In this document: positions 1-21,540 of the stretch, piece by piece
Numbering within the stretch: position 1 is the first letter of the stretch
How the letters are laid out: each line of letters starts with the position of its first letter
Origin: Aselliscus stoliczkanus
Lineage: Eukaryota; Chordata; Mammalia; Chiroptera; Hipposideridae
Assembly: GCA_033961575.1 (NCBI GenBank)
Contig: CM066732.1
Coordinates: forward strand, 111,106,687-111,170,686
DNA length: 64,000 nt
Direction: 5' to 3'
Position numbers and translations under genes: made by a program
The notes under the pieces: generated by a model
Seen by the model: only the letters and a program-made list of their open reading frames with translations
What the model was told of the DNA's origin: nothing
Database searches by the model: none

Positions 1-2545
1 TTCAATTAGCTCTTATCATTTCACAAATGGACACTGGAATTAGGTTTAGTTGCTCTTTAATGCGCTAGCACCTGAGGCTGGTCATATTCAGAAAGCTTTG
101 GTTAAAAAGAAGTTAATACACTTTAATAAAACCATCCCAAAATTTAGTGAATCAGAATGACAAAAAAAAAACAAACAAAACAAAAAACAAAATCAAACCA
201 AAATAAAAACACACCATTTTCCCCCAGAAAAGAAACAATAGGAAAAAAACATGGACAAATAAATAACTGAACTAAGCTTGGTGCTCTTTTCAGAGTATAA
301 ATACTATTGAACTTTAAAGGAGCTATGCTTATTTAAATTAAAAATTTGATTTAACCCTTCTTGCCCAAATATAAATACTATATGCTTATAGTTAACCTCT
401 CTATATAAACACATAAAATTTTATCTGCTTCTAAGAAATTTAAGTAAATATTACTCTTGTCTTCTATTTATGGTTACACCCTTACTATAATTTTGAAAAA
501 TTTTTTTAGATGTTATTTAGGCTTCATACACACTTCTGTGTGAATAATTCCTTCTCCTTTTCCAAGTCCGTCAGGAAACAAGTCAGAAAGTCAGTGGAGT
601 TAAAAACAGAGTGAAGGACTCTGGGAAGCCTTCACCGTAATCCAGCGTGAGTGACGTCAGGAGCCACAATCCCTGCAGGGGATCCAGGAGGGACCCTGGT
701 GGTAAAGGAGACGCTTTCTTTGCTCTAAAGGGCTGCTTGGAAACTCCCACCTTTACATTACGGGAGGGCGTTCCTTTTTCTGTACAAACATGGTCTTGGA
801 TATAAGACCAGAAGTTTGTCTTCTACCCCAAGTAGGATTAAAGTTAATCTCTAAATGCCTACATTCCCAAAGGTCACTTATTTCTAAAATATGCACGCTT
901 GTATATCAGGCTGTTCCTTCTCCCTTCCCCCATTGGGAATTATTTTTTAAAACCCATGGAATTAAAGAAAAACAACTCAATATTCCTCACCTGAACACCC
1001 AAACCAAACCATCCTCTAAATAGTTAATAAAATAAATTACAGTCCACAGTTTTCTAGTGAAGATAAATACAAAAGTACATGTTTGCAGCTAGCACTGACT
1101 TCACTTTAAAGGCTTAAAATATTTACTATTTAAATAAGAGAAACTGGTTCAACATCGTATGCCTCCCTCACCCTCCTATTCATTGTCTATGAAATATGGA
1201 GAGCAATATACTAGAATTATAGCATTCAGAGGCAGCCAGTCTAGAAATAGTTCACTCTGAGATAAACTCTTAGGGTTCCTAGATTATACCAAGAACATAA
1301 ACATTCATAAAGGGAATGCTTCATGTCCTCACATGGGGAGTGTGCATTGGCTCCAAATATAATCTTTGGGTCCTTCTTATAATAAAAGCTAAATTCCAAT
1401 AAATATTCTGGTTACCGATTTGTTCTCAAAGCATAAGAATTCCAAGTTGAGACTGAGTTTATATAACTACTGAATTGTATAAAATGAACCTCCCCTCCCC
1501 TACCTCCATGAGGTGGCATTTTTAAAAGCTTTTTGAAAATAATGTGCATGATGGTCTAAGTCCACAGCACCAATCGATCATTCAACTTTGTATGAAGCAT
1601 AAACACATCTATCCTTAAATTTACTGAAACGCAAAGTATAATTCAGGGAGAGTTCTGTTTCTAATTCCAAATTCACACATAAAAAAAAAAAAAAATCCAA
1701 CATTGTGATTTCTAGATATGACCAGCCAGTCTTTTAAAAGTAATTTTGTAAACAGCAGCATAAATACCTCCTGACGTACCTTCCAAGCCTTCTCAGTTAA
1801 ACTTGTGTTTCTGGTGCACATGCGACACGACAGTGAACACGCTAGCATTTAATTTAAAGAAAAAGGTGCAAAATGAAAGTGCCTTATCAATTCAACAGGA
1901 AAAGCTACACCAGTAACTACATTTTATATTAATTAAAACAATATATAAACAATATCTCTTTTAGCTATATATAGTCTTCATGCCCATTTACCCTGTAATA
2001 TATTATAATGCTATTGTTGCTAGTGCTATGGACCCTTTTCGTGCCATCCTGCTGACTGGCAATAATCGGTGAAAAAAAATATAGAAACTTCCTTCATGAA
2101 ACAAAGAGCAAGTTGTGCAAAGTAATGCTGCAACCTCCACTATGCACACCAGTCACCGATTATTGCTGGACTCTCTGTTGTTACGGATAGATGGATGGGT
2201 GACTGTAGAAAGTCTGTGGGCAGTGAGCTACAAGAAAAGGAAATCCTCCAACTTTTGTACCCTCCTTATATTGTAAACAGAGGTCAACGATCAAGAAGTC
2301 GAGACAGAAAAAGGGTCCATATCTGTAGGCATAATGGAAATCATATGCATGAGAAAAACAAGTTCAACTTTTATTTGTTTTCATTGTTTCCCCTCCTTTG
2401 CCTGACCCCATCACCAAAGGATGTGCAGTGTGTTGGCGCTCCAGGTCTGTGCAGGGCCATATAAAGTGTCTTGGTTAATTTTTGTTTGTTTGTTTGTTTT
2501 TCATGTTTGTACTTCAGACATTCTAGAAGTGCTTAGGTGACACAT
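1..2545 (-). other. RORA: RORA 3' UTR (partial, continues beyond the left edge)
   Basis: This stretch directly follows the RORA stop codon at 2546-2548 in the direction of transcription. Frames here are short and none resembles a protein. It is AT-rich and contains an A-rich tract near 160-250, a GTTT run near 2480-2505 and a long-range inverted repeat at 2056-2072/2153-2169. A hexamer reading AATAAA on the minus strand (2370-2375) could be a proximal polyadenylation signal about 175 bases after the stop, but no clear downstream GU-rich element was seen. Known mammalian RORA 3' UTRs are several kilobases long, so the main end probably lies outside the window. Confidence 0.8.
2056..2169 (-). 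repeat. Inverted repeat in the RORA 3' UTR
   Basis: The arm at 2056-2072 and the arm at 2153-2169 share a perfect 14-bp complement (core tcaccgattattgc), about 80 bases apart. In the transcript this would form a long-looped stem. The loop is too long for a typical microRNA precursor. A structured element for an RNA-binding protein is possible, but function is not shown by the sequence. Confidence 0.6.
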
Positions 2546-4543
<1,998 letters not shown>

Positions 4544-4666
4544 TTAGATCCACAGTATTATACCACAAAGCAGACTTAGAGACTAACATGCCAGTTCCAC
4601 TCTCTTTTCAAAATTTGCTCCTATGGGAGTGGAAACTGACCTATGAGACAATTATAAAGGGTATTA

Positions 4667-6137
<1,471 letters not shown>

Positions 6138-6245
6138 CTAAGGATTTGAAGACATCGGGGCTAGCATATTTCCCATCAAAGTACACGGTGTTGTTCTGAG
6201 AGTCGAAGGCACGGCACATTCTGATAAACACCACCTCTAGAGAAC
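6138..6245 (-). CDS. RORA: RORA coding exon, ligand pocket (residues ~359-395)
   Basis: A 108-base exon encoding [18 protein letters not shown] through SPDVFKSL, residues 360-394, with split glycine codons at both ends. Arg367 and Arg370, which contact the sulfate of cholesterol sulfate in the known RORalpha structure, are both present in FIRMCRAF. The acceptor is ttgcttag and the donor is GTGAGG. The reading matches RORA without change as far as I recall. Confidence 0.97.
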
Positions 6246-8701
<2,456 letters not shown>

Positions 8702-9140
8702 TCACAGCATGAAAAGTCGAGTTCCTCTTTGGATAATCAGTGTTTTCCCTGCTTAATATTTGATTAAGAAGTAACCAGTAGAAAGCAACATGCTAACCAG
8801 TTTTAATTATCTTTAAGCATTTAAATAAGCAATTTGGAACTTTTCTGCATTTTGGAACATGAGGATGAAGGAGAAGCACAGCCAACAGTTAGTGGTAAGT
8901 CTTGGTGACTCTGAAGACCCTGCTGACCGTGACTTTCTGGGCCTTTTGTCTATCTGGGAATAAACAAATATTGATCTAGGTAAGTGTGGGAAATTATTGA
9001 CACAGTCTCTTTTTGGCATTTTTATAAAGACACACCTACCTGGGAAGGACTACTCTTGAAAAACTAGGAAATGGTATTCGTTTATGATAACCACTATGTA
9101 TTTCTATAGCAGAACAAGCATTACTATGTCACTATATATA

Positions 9141-9350
9141 GCATAATGGATAAGAGGTGGACTGTGGAGTCAGACTGCCTGGGTTGGAATCTCAGCTCTG
9201 CTACTTACTAGCTGTGTGACCTTAGGGAATTTACTTAACCTCTCTGTGCTTTGGTTTCCTCATTTGCAAAATGAGGGCAATTGTTATCTATTTCATAGGG
9301 CTTCTGTGAGAAGTAAATGAATTGAGCACTTAGAACGGGGAGGGCTATAG
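9141..9350 (+). repeat. MIR SINE
   Basis: Well-preserved full core: 'tggagtcagactgcctgggtt', 'ctagctgtgtgacctta', 'tttcctcatttgcaaaatga', 'gaattgagcacttagaac'. Confidence 0.9.
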
Positions 9351-9529
9351 AACGTGCACTGCCTTAACATTAGTTCTTATACTGGAATATAGGGATTTTG
9401 AAGATATTAAAAGAAATAGATGCCAAAGAAGTATTTTCAGGAACTTATAATCTGATGAACATTTTTGGACACACTGAAAGGGGAATTCAAGTCATTAGGC
9501 AATCAAGTATGAAGTTGAATTATATCAGA

Positions 9530-9920
9530 AGAGAAACAAGATAACAGGTGCTGTTGGGGAAGGCAGAGATGAATGTTGGCTTAGGGGAGTTAGTGGGTGC
9601 TTCTGGGCCAAAGAGCGATATTTGAGTTGGACCCTAAAGAATGGGTAGGATTTGGTAGGCTGAGGCCAGGTATGTGAGGAGGCAGGCCAGTTCTACATTC
9701 AAAGGATGGTAGGTGAAGGAACCAACATGGCATTTATAGGAGCCAGGCAGATGTAATAAAGTGATAGAGTCAAAACAGAAATATGAGTAGCTAGGAGTCT
9801 AAATCCTGAAGGACCCTGAGGGATCTTGAATGTTAAGATTGAGAGTTTGGACTTGATGGAGCCAAAGGAGTCAGCATGATTCTCTAGGGGGAGCAGAATA
9901 CTGAACACTGTATCTGGGGA
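9530..9920 (+). repeat. Old interspersed repeat, family not named
   Basis: It contains wording typical of an old mammalian repeat that recurs near 62300-62560: 'gatatttgagttggaccctaaagaatg' at the start and 'gagtttggacttgat' near the end. The two copies are diverged. I cannot assign the family from memory. Confidence 0.4.
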
Positions 9921-11284
9921 AATAGAGCTAGCAGTTTTGTGACTGACGGATTGGAGGATGGAGAAGATAGAGGCAGGAGGACCAATTAGAAGGCTGCTGG
10001 AATCTAGATGTGAAGGACCAAGAGCTTGAAGTACTTGATAATCAGTTACAGAAGGAAAGGATGATGAAAAATATTTAAAAGAAGAATTGGTAAGATTCTC
10101 TGACTATGAAACCATACTAAAAAGTGATTCCCTTCTCAGGGTCTTCAATATTTAATAGGAAAGCTATTTAAACGAACGATGCTGAATGCAAACTTGGCAA
10201 CACTACTAAGAGTGTTGTGGTTTTTTTTTGGTGGGGGGGTGATTTTATTTGGAAATTTGTTCCTGTTTCTGTCAAACAGAATCAGATGTGTTTGTGTGAA
10301 AACAGAGCAGAATCTCTGTAGGGACACTGAGACACAATGAACCTTAATGGCCCATTGGCAACACACAGACACAAAACAGTATAAGTAAATATCATAAAAA
10401 ATAAAACATAAATGAAAGAAAAGAATTTAAAGGCCAGAGACAGAGAAGCTGAGAGAAAGGAGAAGTCAGTAAATTATGTCTTAGAAACAATGATGCTTGT
10501 GAAGAGGAGAATAAAGACAAAAATAATGGGAAATTGGGAACAAGAAAATAAGCGTGTAAAAAGGTAGTGAACTATCTCCTATGGAAAGAGCTTTTGCTAT
10601 ACAAGACAGATTCCAGACTGTAAGCCAAGTTTTGCAGAAAAGGACAAAGCCGTAACAGGGAAGCAGGGGGAGCCTATGAAGTGGAGGAAGGGGAGAGGTT
10701 CACAGAATTCTCTTCCAGGTTATGCTTTTCTAGTTAATATTGTCTGCATATCTTGTTATTTCACTTCATCTTAAAAATTACTCCCACTTATGCCATCTCT
10801 TTGGGTCCAGCTTTAAGTGGCAATGAATAAAACAATGTACATGACAAGCCGGTAGAGGGCAGTGGCTGCATTCTCACCAATGGCTCACCAGCTGCCTTTG
10901 ATTCCCAGTTCACAGTTGACTTGCCATGTATAAGATTTTAGACACTACTGTTTTTAAATCTCCATTTCAGCACGGGAGAATATGGTCAGGCTGTGTAAAA
11001 GTTAAGTAGTGTGGCTGCTCAGAGAACCAGTCTAGAATAGAGAACTGCCTTGGAGGTAGGAGCGAAGAGACCTGGTTTCTGGTCTGAGTTCAGTGGGTAA
11101 CTCACTTTGTGATGGGTCAGTCAGTTCACCTCCTCAACCACAATGGCTTTACAGCCAAAGTCTAAACACTTCAGAGGGAAAAGCCCGGCTGCTGAGTTAG
11201 TCACAGATTCTCATAGTGACTTTAGGAAGGAACTTTAGACTTCATCTGGTCCAAACTCTCTTCAGTTTACAGATAACAACATGA

Positions 11285-11367
11285 ATAGTGATGATAGTAG
11301 TTAACACTTATGTAGTATTTACTAGGTGCCAGACTCATATAATATATATTCTGAGTCAGTCTGTCTG

Positions 11368-11417
<50 letters not shown>

Positions 11418-11640
11418 ATCTATGTATCCATCCATCCATCCATCCATCCATCCATCCATCCATCCATCCATCTTCTTACTTAATCTTTATAACAACCCTA
11501 GGAGGGTTATCTAGTGTTATTTCCATTTTACAGATGAAGTGACTTTTCCAAGATGTCATAGCTGGCAAGTGGCCAATTATTTAAACACACAGAATTTGGC
11601 GCCAGAGTCTGTGCTCTTACTCTTCATATTCAATAGGTAG
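11285..11640 (-). repeat. MIR SINE interrupted by tetranucleotide arrays
   Basis: MIR reverse-complement wording flanks both sides: 'acttatgtagtatttactaggtgccag' to the left and 'caaccctaggagggtta', 'cattttacagatgaagtga' and 'gccagagtctgtgctctta' to the right. Between them lie a TCTA array (about 11360-11417) and a TCCA array (about 11426-11473). The apparent proteins here (IYLSIYLS, HPSIHPS) are just the array translated. Confidence 0.8.
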
Positions 11641-11790
11641 GGATACTGTAGCTTGCAGACGTTACATGGCTTATACTGAGTTGTACAACCTATCGCAAAA
11701 CTAGGACCACAACCCATGCTGACTTCTTATCTCATGTTTTATATTCTCTTGAACAGCCTTTAGTTATTGATTTCAGTAATAAGTGCAGTT

Positions 11791-11823
11791 AGTTTTTGTT
11801 TGTTTGTTTGTTTGTTTGTTTTA
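11791..11823 (+). repeat. GTTT microsatellite
   Basis: Six to seven consecutive GTTT units in unique intron sequence. Confidence 0.9.
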
Positions 11824-14144
11824 ATGATCCTAGACTGCTTATCTGCAATGTATAATTCAGGTACTAATTGTATATCAAGGGCAAAATTTCATAGCCATGA
11901 ATGCAGACGTATTCCCACTAAAAGTAATGGACCGTAGATACTATTATTGAAAGATAGAATTAGGCTTAGGATATGTTAATTTACAATTTATTTTTCAATT
12001 AAATTAATTGTTTTCATTTGTTGAAAGTCTGATAACAAAATCTCGCCTAAAATTAAGTCAAGGGTCTTAGTGAAAGAGAAGTGGGACTTAAGCCCCAAAG
12101 AAAATACAGCTTTAAGGCAGAAGCAGCTAAGTCTGGCCACCTTTATATTACTCTTAGCGCTTCACCCTATTTCGTACATGTACATGGGATAGGAAATTAG
12201 AGCCCAGTTATAGCATTTTCAAATAGATTCTTGTTTCGTTTAGTCACTAATCCTAGTGACAAGTTAATTTTATTCATCCTGGAAAATGCCACAATACATG
12301 TGAAAATGCCCAATTTAGGAGAGCATGGAGAACGTATGTGGGCATAAGGGCTCTCAGACTACACTGGGAGGTGATAAGTATGGAAAAGGAAGGTGGCTTG
12401 TGGGGGAAAGGGGAGCTGGGGGAATCGGCTTAGCCAAATCTGGCCCCACTCAGGTTTTCGTGCATTTTTAACCAAAGTGCCATATTCAAGGGCGACACTT
12501 TGGCTAAGCCCCGTGGATTTATTTCAGGGTTGAATATTTGACAAGCGAACAGGAGAGATCCACTAGTATGTATGATAAGATGGAAGCAGGCCTAAAGTAA
12601 GCCAGGTCATTTTTCATGATATCATGTCAGCTTTCAATCAAATCCTTATTCATTTCTGAAAATTTTACTTTCATTACAGTTCTGCTTAAGGCTCAGCCAA
12701 CCAAGATTTCATGACAAAAATGGAAGGTTTTTGTTCTAGTTCAAGAAAAATAAAATCAAACCTACCTCTTCTCAGCTTGGCTTCTAGTTCAGAGGTTTCT
12801 CTGTTAATCAAAAGAGCTGTGATACACCTTTAATGCCGTTCAGTGGTTAAAGACCAGGCTTAAAATGGCCCTGCTCTTGAGGATTTAAATTTAGACCCAT
12901 AAAGAGGTGCTTGTGTAAAAACCGTAAAGAACATTCAATTTGTTCTATTTGGAGAAAGATTTTACTGGAAATATAAATTTCGCTTGAAAATGTTTTATGG
13001 GGTACAGAGGTGGTGAAACCATCTAAAGAATACCACCGTTTTTTTCTGTGAACTGAGGATCTCTGTGCTCAAGTCAGAACCTGCTGGTTCTTTTCCGTCT
13101 TTAGTCTTCATTCTCTCCTCGTATTAACTGAGTCACCTCCACAGCAACTAATTGAAATATCCCAAAGGATTATAACCATGTGTGAGGGATCATGGGGAGG
13201 AACAGATCAAATTCCAAAACTGCAAAGGTTCTTATCAAAGTTTCCCTAATCATAGTGCCGTACTTAAAAATCAATTAAATACAACAGAGGGTGCTAAATG
13301 CAACTTCCTCGAAATGAAACATTTTCCATTGTCTGTATTATCAACATTTCTAGGTCACATCTCCCAAGAAGCAACAATGTCACAGGAATAAGGAAATGAC
13401 AGGTTTTTATTTTTTATTTTATTTTTTGATATAGTGAGTCTTGCATGAAATAGATCAGTTTTGTCACCAATATCCATCGCTAAAACATTTTGGCAAGTAA
13501 AGAAGGCAATTTCCCTATAACATTTAGAGAATATACTGGGTTGTAAAACTTGGATACTTGCAGGGACTGGGCAGTGATATGAATGGTAAGAGTGGAGTTG
13601 GCCCATCTAAAGGTGTTAATTCCTACCTGGTGCCAGTCAGTTGGTGCCATTCACAAATGCTGGTTCCCTGTACCTACCTCATTTTTTTTTTCCTCCCACA
13701 AGAAGCTGAAAATCTGAAATTTTTGTGGAATTGTCCAGGTTTAAAATTTTGCCAACTGATTCCAAATTTTAAAACTTTGCATTGGTCAAAAACACATGTC
13801 TGGACCAGGTTCAGTTTGTGGACTGCTATTTTTATGACTTTAGGTACAAAGCATTACCTGGAACATAGCTAAAGTAAATGATTGACAAAGTTAACAGGGC
13901 TATTCCTTAAGCTTAACAAATTTTTGTGGAATTTTAAGACTGCTATAAGTCATGTTGATCTACCTCTAATACCCTGGGGTCAATGTATTTCTTGGATACC
14001 CAATAGGAATCAGTGGACAGTCAAAGGCAAGGAGGCAGGCAGGTGGAATTTTGAATTGATCCAAATGGTAACAGTGAATCGCCCTTCTAGCTGCATTATT
14101 TCAATAACATAGTCATTAGAGGAAAGTCAGGCACATCCCACTTA

Positions 14145-17329
<3,185 letters not shown>

Positions 17330-18043
17330 TTAGTGTCGATTTGAGCTGTATGATACTAAAGGCAGTATACTAAGCACTGAGCGGCATGAATATTTAATGA
17401 GAATTAAACTTGTAGCAGAATCATTCAGGAAACCATTAATGAAATTAAAGTCACTTCTTTTTCCTTGAGTAAAATTGATCCCCAGAGCCTAATCCTCCAT
17501 CCCTTACACATGCAAAACTTTCTGTAACTCCAACAGGTGGTTGCCTATGTAGATGGGCATAGGATCAGCCCCTGTTCTTGGTTTCTGACTATCGAAGGCA
17601 AAGTATTGAGGGACCAGCACGAATGCACTTATCTTTAACCTTTATCTCCAAAATATTTTTAGTAAATACAAAACACTTCTCTGAGATGTCCAGAGATAAG
17701 GAAAATGCAGCTTTACCATAAACCAGGGTGGCTGCAATCCAGGTACACTGTGGTAATTAATCTCTATTAGCCCACTTAAATTCACCACTCTTTAGGTGTC
17801 TTGCATTCCTCAAGTCAGAATCTACTGCTCTAAGGAGGTAAATGACAGATGCATTGTTTTGGCATACCAATCATTGGGAATATTCAATCCTGACAGTGTG
17901 AAAATAACACATATTCAGTATTATGGTCTTAAAGATTTAACAAATTCAATCTGATGTCCATCAAGTTCCACTTATTTGTTAAGCACTGTTTTGGAGATGA
18001 GAGGGTGTACAAAGACGCCTAAAGAGATGCTGACTTTAAGGGT

Positions 18044-18077
18044 TTCATTCATTCATTCATTCATTCATTCATTCATT
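18044..18077 (+). repeat. ATTC microsatellite
   Basis: Eight to nine perfect ATTC units. Confidence 0.95.
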
Positions 18078-18132
18078 TTTGCTAACTTCTTGAGCTGGAT
18101 TCTTACTAACTCATTAATTTTTGGTATTTACT

Positions 18133-18238
18133 TTTTTTTTTTTTGAGGGCAGTATCACTGGCCCTCATATGTGGGACCTGAACCGGGGCGACTGGCTTCC
18201 CAAGCCAGCGCTTAACCACCGCGCCACTCGGCCAGCCC
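18133..18238 (-). mobile_element. tRNA-derived SINE, short form
   Basis: On the minus strand it reads GGGCTGGCCGAGTGGCGCGG, then GGTTAAGCGCTGGCTTGGGA, a B-box-like GGTTCAGGTCC, and a poly-A tail. It is flanked by an 11-bp target-site duplication (tggtatttact at 18122-18132 and 18239-18249), which proves L1-type insertion. The tRNA-like head is not a functional tRNA gene because it lacks a paired acceptor stem and sits in a dispersed family. Confidence 0.92.
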
Positions 18239-18729
18239 TGGTATTTACTCTTTTCCTAAAGCTGCAAGTTTTCCTTTTAGTTAGGTTTTAGTAGCAATCC
18301 ACAAGTTTGCTGGATAGTATTTTCATTATCATTCAATTGAAAACATGCCCTAATTTTCAAAAGATTTCTCCTTTAAACCATATGTGTTTTAGAAGCACAT
18401 TTCTTAATATCCAAACATATAGGGGTTTGGGGGTTATCTTTTTTATTGTTATCTCTCAGTGGTTTTGCAAGCTAGGGATGTACTCTGAAGAAAAAGAAGA
18501 TAAACAGAGTTATTTCTATGAAGCAGAACCATGAAGGGTACAAAAGAATATTATCATTTTCAAGTCTCTTAACAGCAAAGATAGATGACCCCAACAAAGG
18601 GGACAGTAGTACAGAAGAGACAGGTAAAATCCTGAAGAACTGACACAGTGGTGGGCAAACCGATAAGAGTACTCTCTCAGCAGATTTTCTGGAGGCCAAG
18701 TTAGCAGTTCTATCAAAATCCTTAAAAAC

Positions 18730-19310
18730 ATGCCTATCCATTGAACCAGTAGTTACTCTTTAGGGAATATGTTCTAAAGGAATATTAAGAATGGTACAAA
18801 GATTTACCTACAAGGATGTCCATCACAGCACTAGCTGTAATATGAAAAAATATTTATAAAGATGCTAAACGCCCAACATTAGTGAACTGGCAGAGTCATA
18901 TTGGATATCCATATATTCAGCAACCATTAAAAATGAAATTTTAGGGGCCGGCCAAATGGCGCGGTGGTTAAGCGCTAGCTTGGGAAGCCAGTGGCCCCGG
19001 TTCGGTCCTACATGTGAGGGCCAGTGACACTGCCCTCAAAAAAAAAAAAAAAAAAAGAAATTTCAGAAATACAGTTATAGAAAGGCGATACAAAATATAC
19101 GGCTGAATGAAGAAAAAACAGCTAAAGAACTAAACACAATATAATCCAATTTTTAAAAAAATATCCCTATGTGTAACACAGAAGAAACTTTGGAAAATCA
19201 TGCCCCCAAATGAAAAGAATTGTTGGCACTGGTTGGTGGGGCCATGGGTGATTTTAATTTTTTTCTGTTTCTCTGTGATTTTTCTGCAGCATGCAGGTGG
19301 AACGGTATGT
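18730..19310 (+). repeat. HAL1/L1M-type LINE 3' end, split by a SINE
   Basis: The text runs from 'accagtagttactctttaggg' through 'acaaggatgtccatcacagca', then '... gcaaccattaaaaatgaa', the SINE, and on the other side 'cacaatataatccaattttt' and 'gggccatgggtgattttaat'. This is the usual order of a HAL1/L1M tail. The LINE is older than the SINE at 18944. Confidence 0.75.
18944..19056 (+). mobile_element. tRNA-derived SINE, short form
   Basis: Plus-strand copy of the same family: GGGGCCGGCCAAATGGCGCG head, a CGGTTCGGTCC B box, 'gagggccagtgacactgccctc', and about 18 A. An imperfect target duplication around 'aaaatgaaatttta' flanks it. It sits about 700 bp from an oppositely oriented copy at 18133. 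Confidence 0.92.
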
Positions 19311-19410
19311 GAGCAATTTAGGAGGAATGGTGTAGTATATCTTCTCTCTTTTGTGATCGCTGGGGACCTTTGTAGATTACGTCAATGGATGGATATGACC
19401 TCAGTTCCCA

Positions 19411-19470
19411 AAAACTTCTCAGAAACTTCTCAGAAAAACTTCTCAGAAAAAAAAGTTCTCAGAAACTTCT
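19411..19470 (+). repeat. Short minisatellite
   Basis: About four imperfect copies of a 12-14-base unit around 'aacttctcagaa', with variable A runs between them. Confidence 0.8.
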
Positions 19471-20204
19471 TTCTTTTTGGAAGCCACACTAAAATGGAAG
19501 GAAGCAGGGCACTGACCTCTCACCCCACTTAGCTCTCTGCCAAGCTGCACACTAACCTAAACATGGGCAAGCCTGGGGTCCCAGGGTCTCAGACTGTCTC
19601 TCTATTGTACTTTAAACCTCCCTTATTTCAAGTTTGGCCTCTTCTGTGAGGCAATCTCTCTTTCCTCAAAATGTCTAAAGCTGTGGGGGGGTTTATTTGT
19701 TTGGGGTCTTTTTTTCCTCTGTGAAAAGGAAGTGAGAAGAAGTAAGCTTTCTTTGGGGCTTAATGGAAAGAATTCAAGAGAATAACAAATGGTAACAGAG
19801 GCAGGTAATTCTTAGAAAGAGATACCAGGACGTTAGCTCTCTAGGTATTCAGTTTAGTCTGAGACACATAATCTCTATCAAAACTGAAAGGGATTTCTTT
19901 CTTTCTTGAGACTCTACCACCATTCGGACCCTCTGTGTTTGTTATCATTGCAGATGTCTAGGATCAGGAATTACTTGCTTTCCTTTTTGCTGAGGCTGAA
20001 TTTTGCTTGCTTCACAATGAGCCTGTTCCACTTTGTTCTATGATCACTGAATATGGAGAATACTGAGCGATCTCTTTTTTTCTTTAAATGGAAGCAGTAC
20101 TTGGGGGCTGCCATGCTATCACTCAATATTTAGTCCATAGACCAAATCACAGTATTTGTCAACTTTCCTTTCTAGGTTCTTTTCCACGTTTAGCATTTCT
20201 TCTC

Positions 20205-20234
20205 AATTTCTCCACTTCCAATTTCTCCACTTCC
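20205..20234 (+). repeat. 15-bp tandem duplication
   Basis: The unit aatttctccacttcc occurs twice head to tail without mismatch. Confidence 0.85.
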
Positions 20235-21446
20235 TTCAAAAATCTGAAATCTGGAACTAGATGCTGTTCTTGAATAATGGTTGAGTCGTTCACAAGAAGG
20301 ACGCTACTTTTTACTTTCCACATATTAAACTCAAGTTAACACCAACCACCATTAATAAAGTTCCAAAATGTTAGCACAGACGCCATATATAACCACCAAT
20401 TCGCTCTGCTATAAGGGAACTCTGAGAAGGCCTGATGGTGATGATGATAGGTTTGGGCACAGCAATAGACACGCCTTGCTCTTCGCGACATCGTTTATTT
20501 CATATTGAGTCAGTTAAGCAAGTGCCTGAAGAGACAGAGCTAAGAACCAGAAAAGAGATCTTTGTTTTGGACTAAGTCAACAGAGCCATGCCCACAAGGA
20601 GAGCTATCAAATACCAGATGGGAGGGGTTATGTGTGATTATGAAGTGCGAGTCCTGAAGGGAGAGAGAGGTTAGCCCCTATGAGTCAGAGAAACACTGAA
20701 CTTGGCATATCAGACAGAATGAGGGCTTGGTGTTCCTTTTTATTTTATTTTTCCCCTGAACTCTTCAGCATTTCTTGGGGTTTCTCAGAAGTGTAAGGAT
20801 TTAGGAAGTGGAACAATAAAATATTTAAAGCTAATGAACACGTAAGAGGGAGAGAGATTAGAAGAGGGAGAAGGAAAAGGAAGAAAAATATAAAGTATGG
20901 TAGGTACCTCTCTACCTGAAGGTAGAAAGAAGTATGCTCATAAATGTAGAAGCAGGATCTTGACTGATGGGTAGCAATCCTGAGGGTTTCACTGAGAAAT
21001 GAGTGAGCTGAGACGCCAGATCTAGGGGTTGGGGAGTTTGAGGCCACACAGAGAACAGGGATAGCACAAGCCAGCGCATGGAATTTTGGGGAGAATTGAG
21101 GCATGTATAAAGAACAGAGAAAGTGCGGCAGCTGTGAGTCGGGAAAGATATTAAACACATAATTTTGGAGTTTTATTTCTAAAAAATGAGCTAATGAATT
21201 ACTTCACTGGGTTTCTTAAAAGTTCATTGTTTTATATGTCAAAACAATGGAGATGTGCCATTATAAACATGGTGGGCTTGAGCAGAGAGCCACCATGACG
21301 AATTTCAGGGTAGTGCATACTTGGTGTGATTGTGGCACACTACCCCCACCTAGTGGCAGCATACTAATATGCAGTTATTGCAAATAGTAAATTAGAATAC
21401 TATAAACAGGCATTTAGCGCTGGGAAGGACTTGAGAGGTGATTAGG

Positions 21447-21540
21447 ATTAGTAGTTCTCAAACAGACAGTGCATAAGAATCACCCATGAAGCTTTTAAAA
21501 AAAGTATACTTTAGGTCTATTGACAGAATCTTTGGGGATG
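21447..21540 (+). repeat. MER5-like hAT DNA-transposon fragment
   Basis: Wording such as 'tagtagttctcaaacagacagtgcataagaatcacc' followed by 'gaagctttt' resembles the terminal part of a MER5-type non-autonomous hAT element. Only one end is recognisable, so the assignment is tentative. Confidence 0.45.

Noticed and set aside
2041..2175. MicroRNA precursor
   Set aside because: The complementary arms are 80 bases apart and only 14-17 bp long, unlike a Drosha substrate.
11288..11542. IYLSIYLS/HPSIHPS repeat protein
   Set aside because: Translation of TCTA and TCCA arrays inside a MIR.
20745..21160. 137-codon frame on the minus strand
   Set aside because: Hydrophobic, leucine/proline/serine-rich reading of AG-rich intron with no family resemblance or splice logic.
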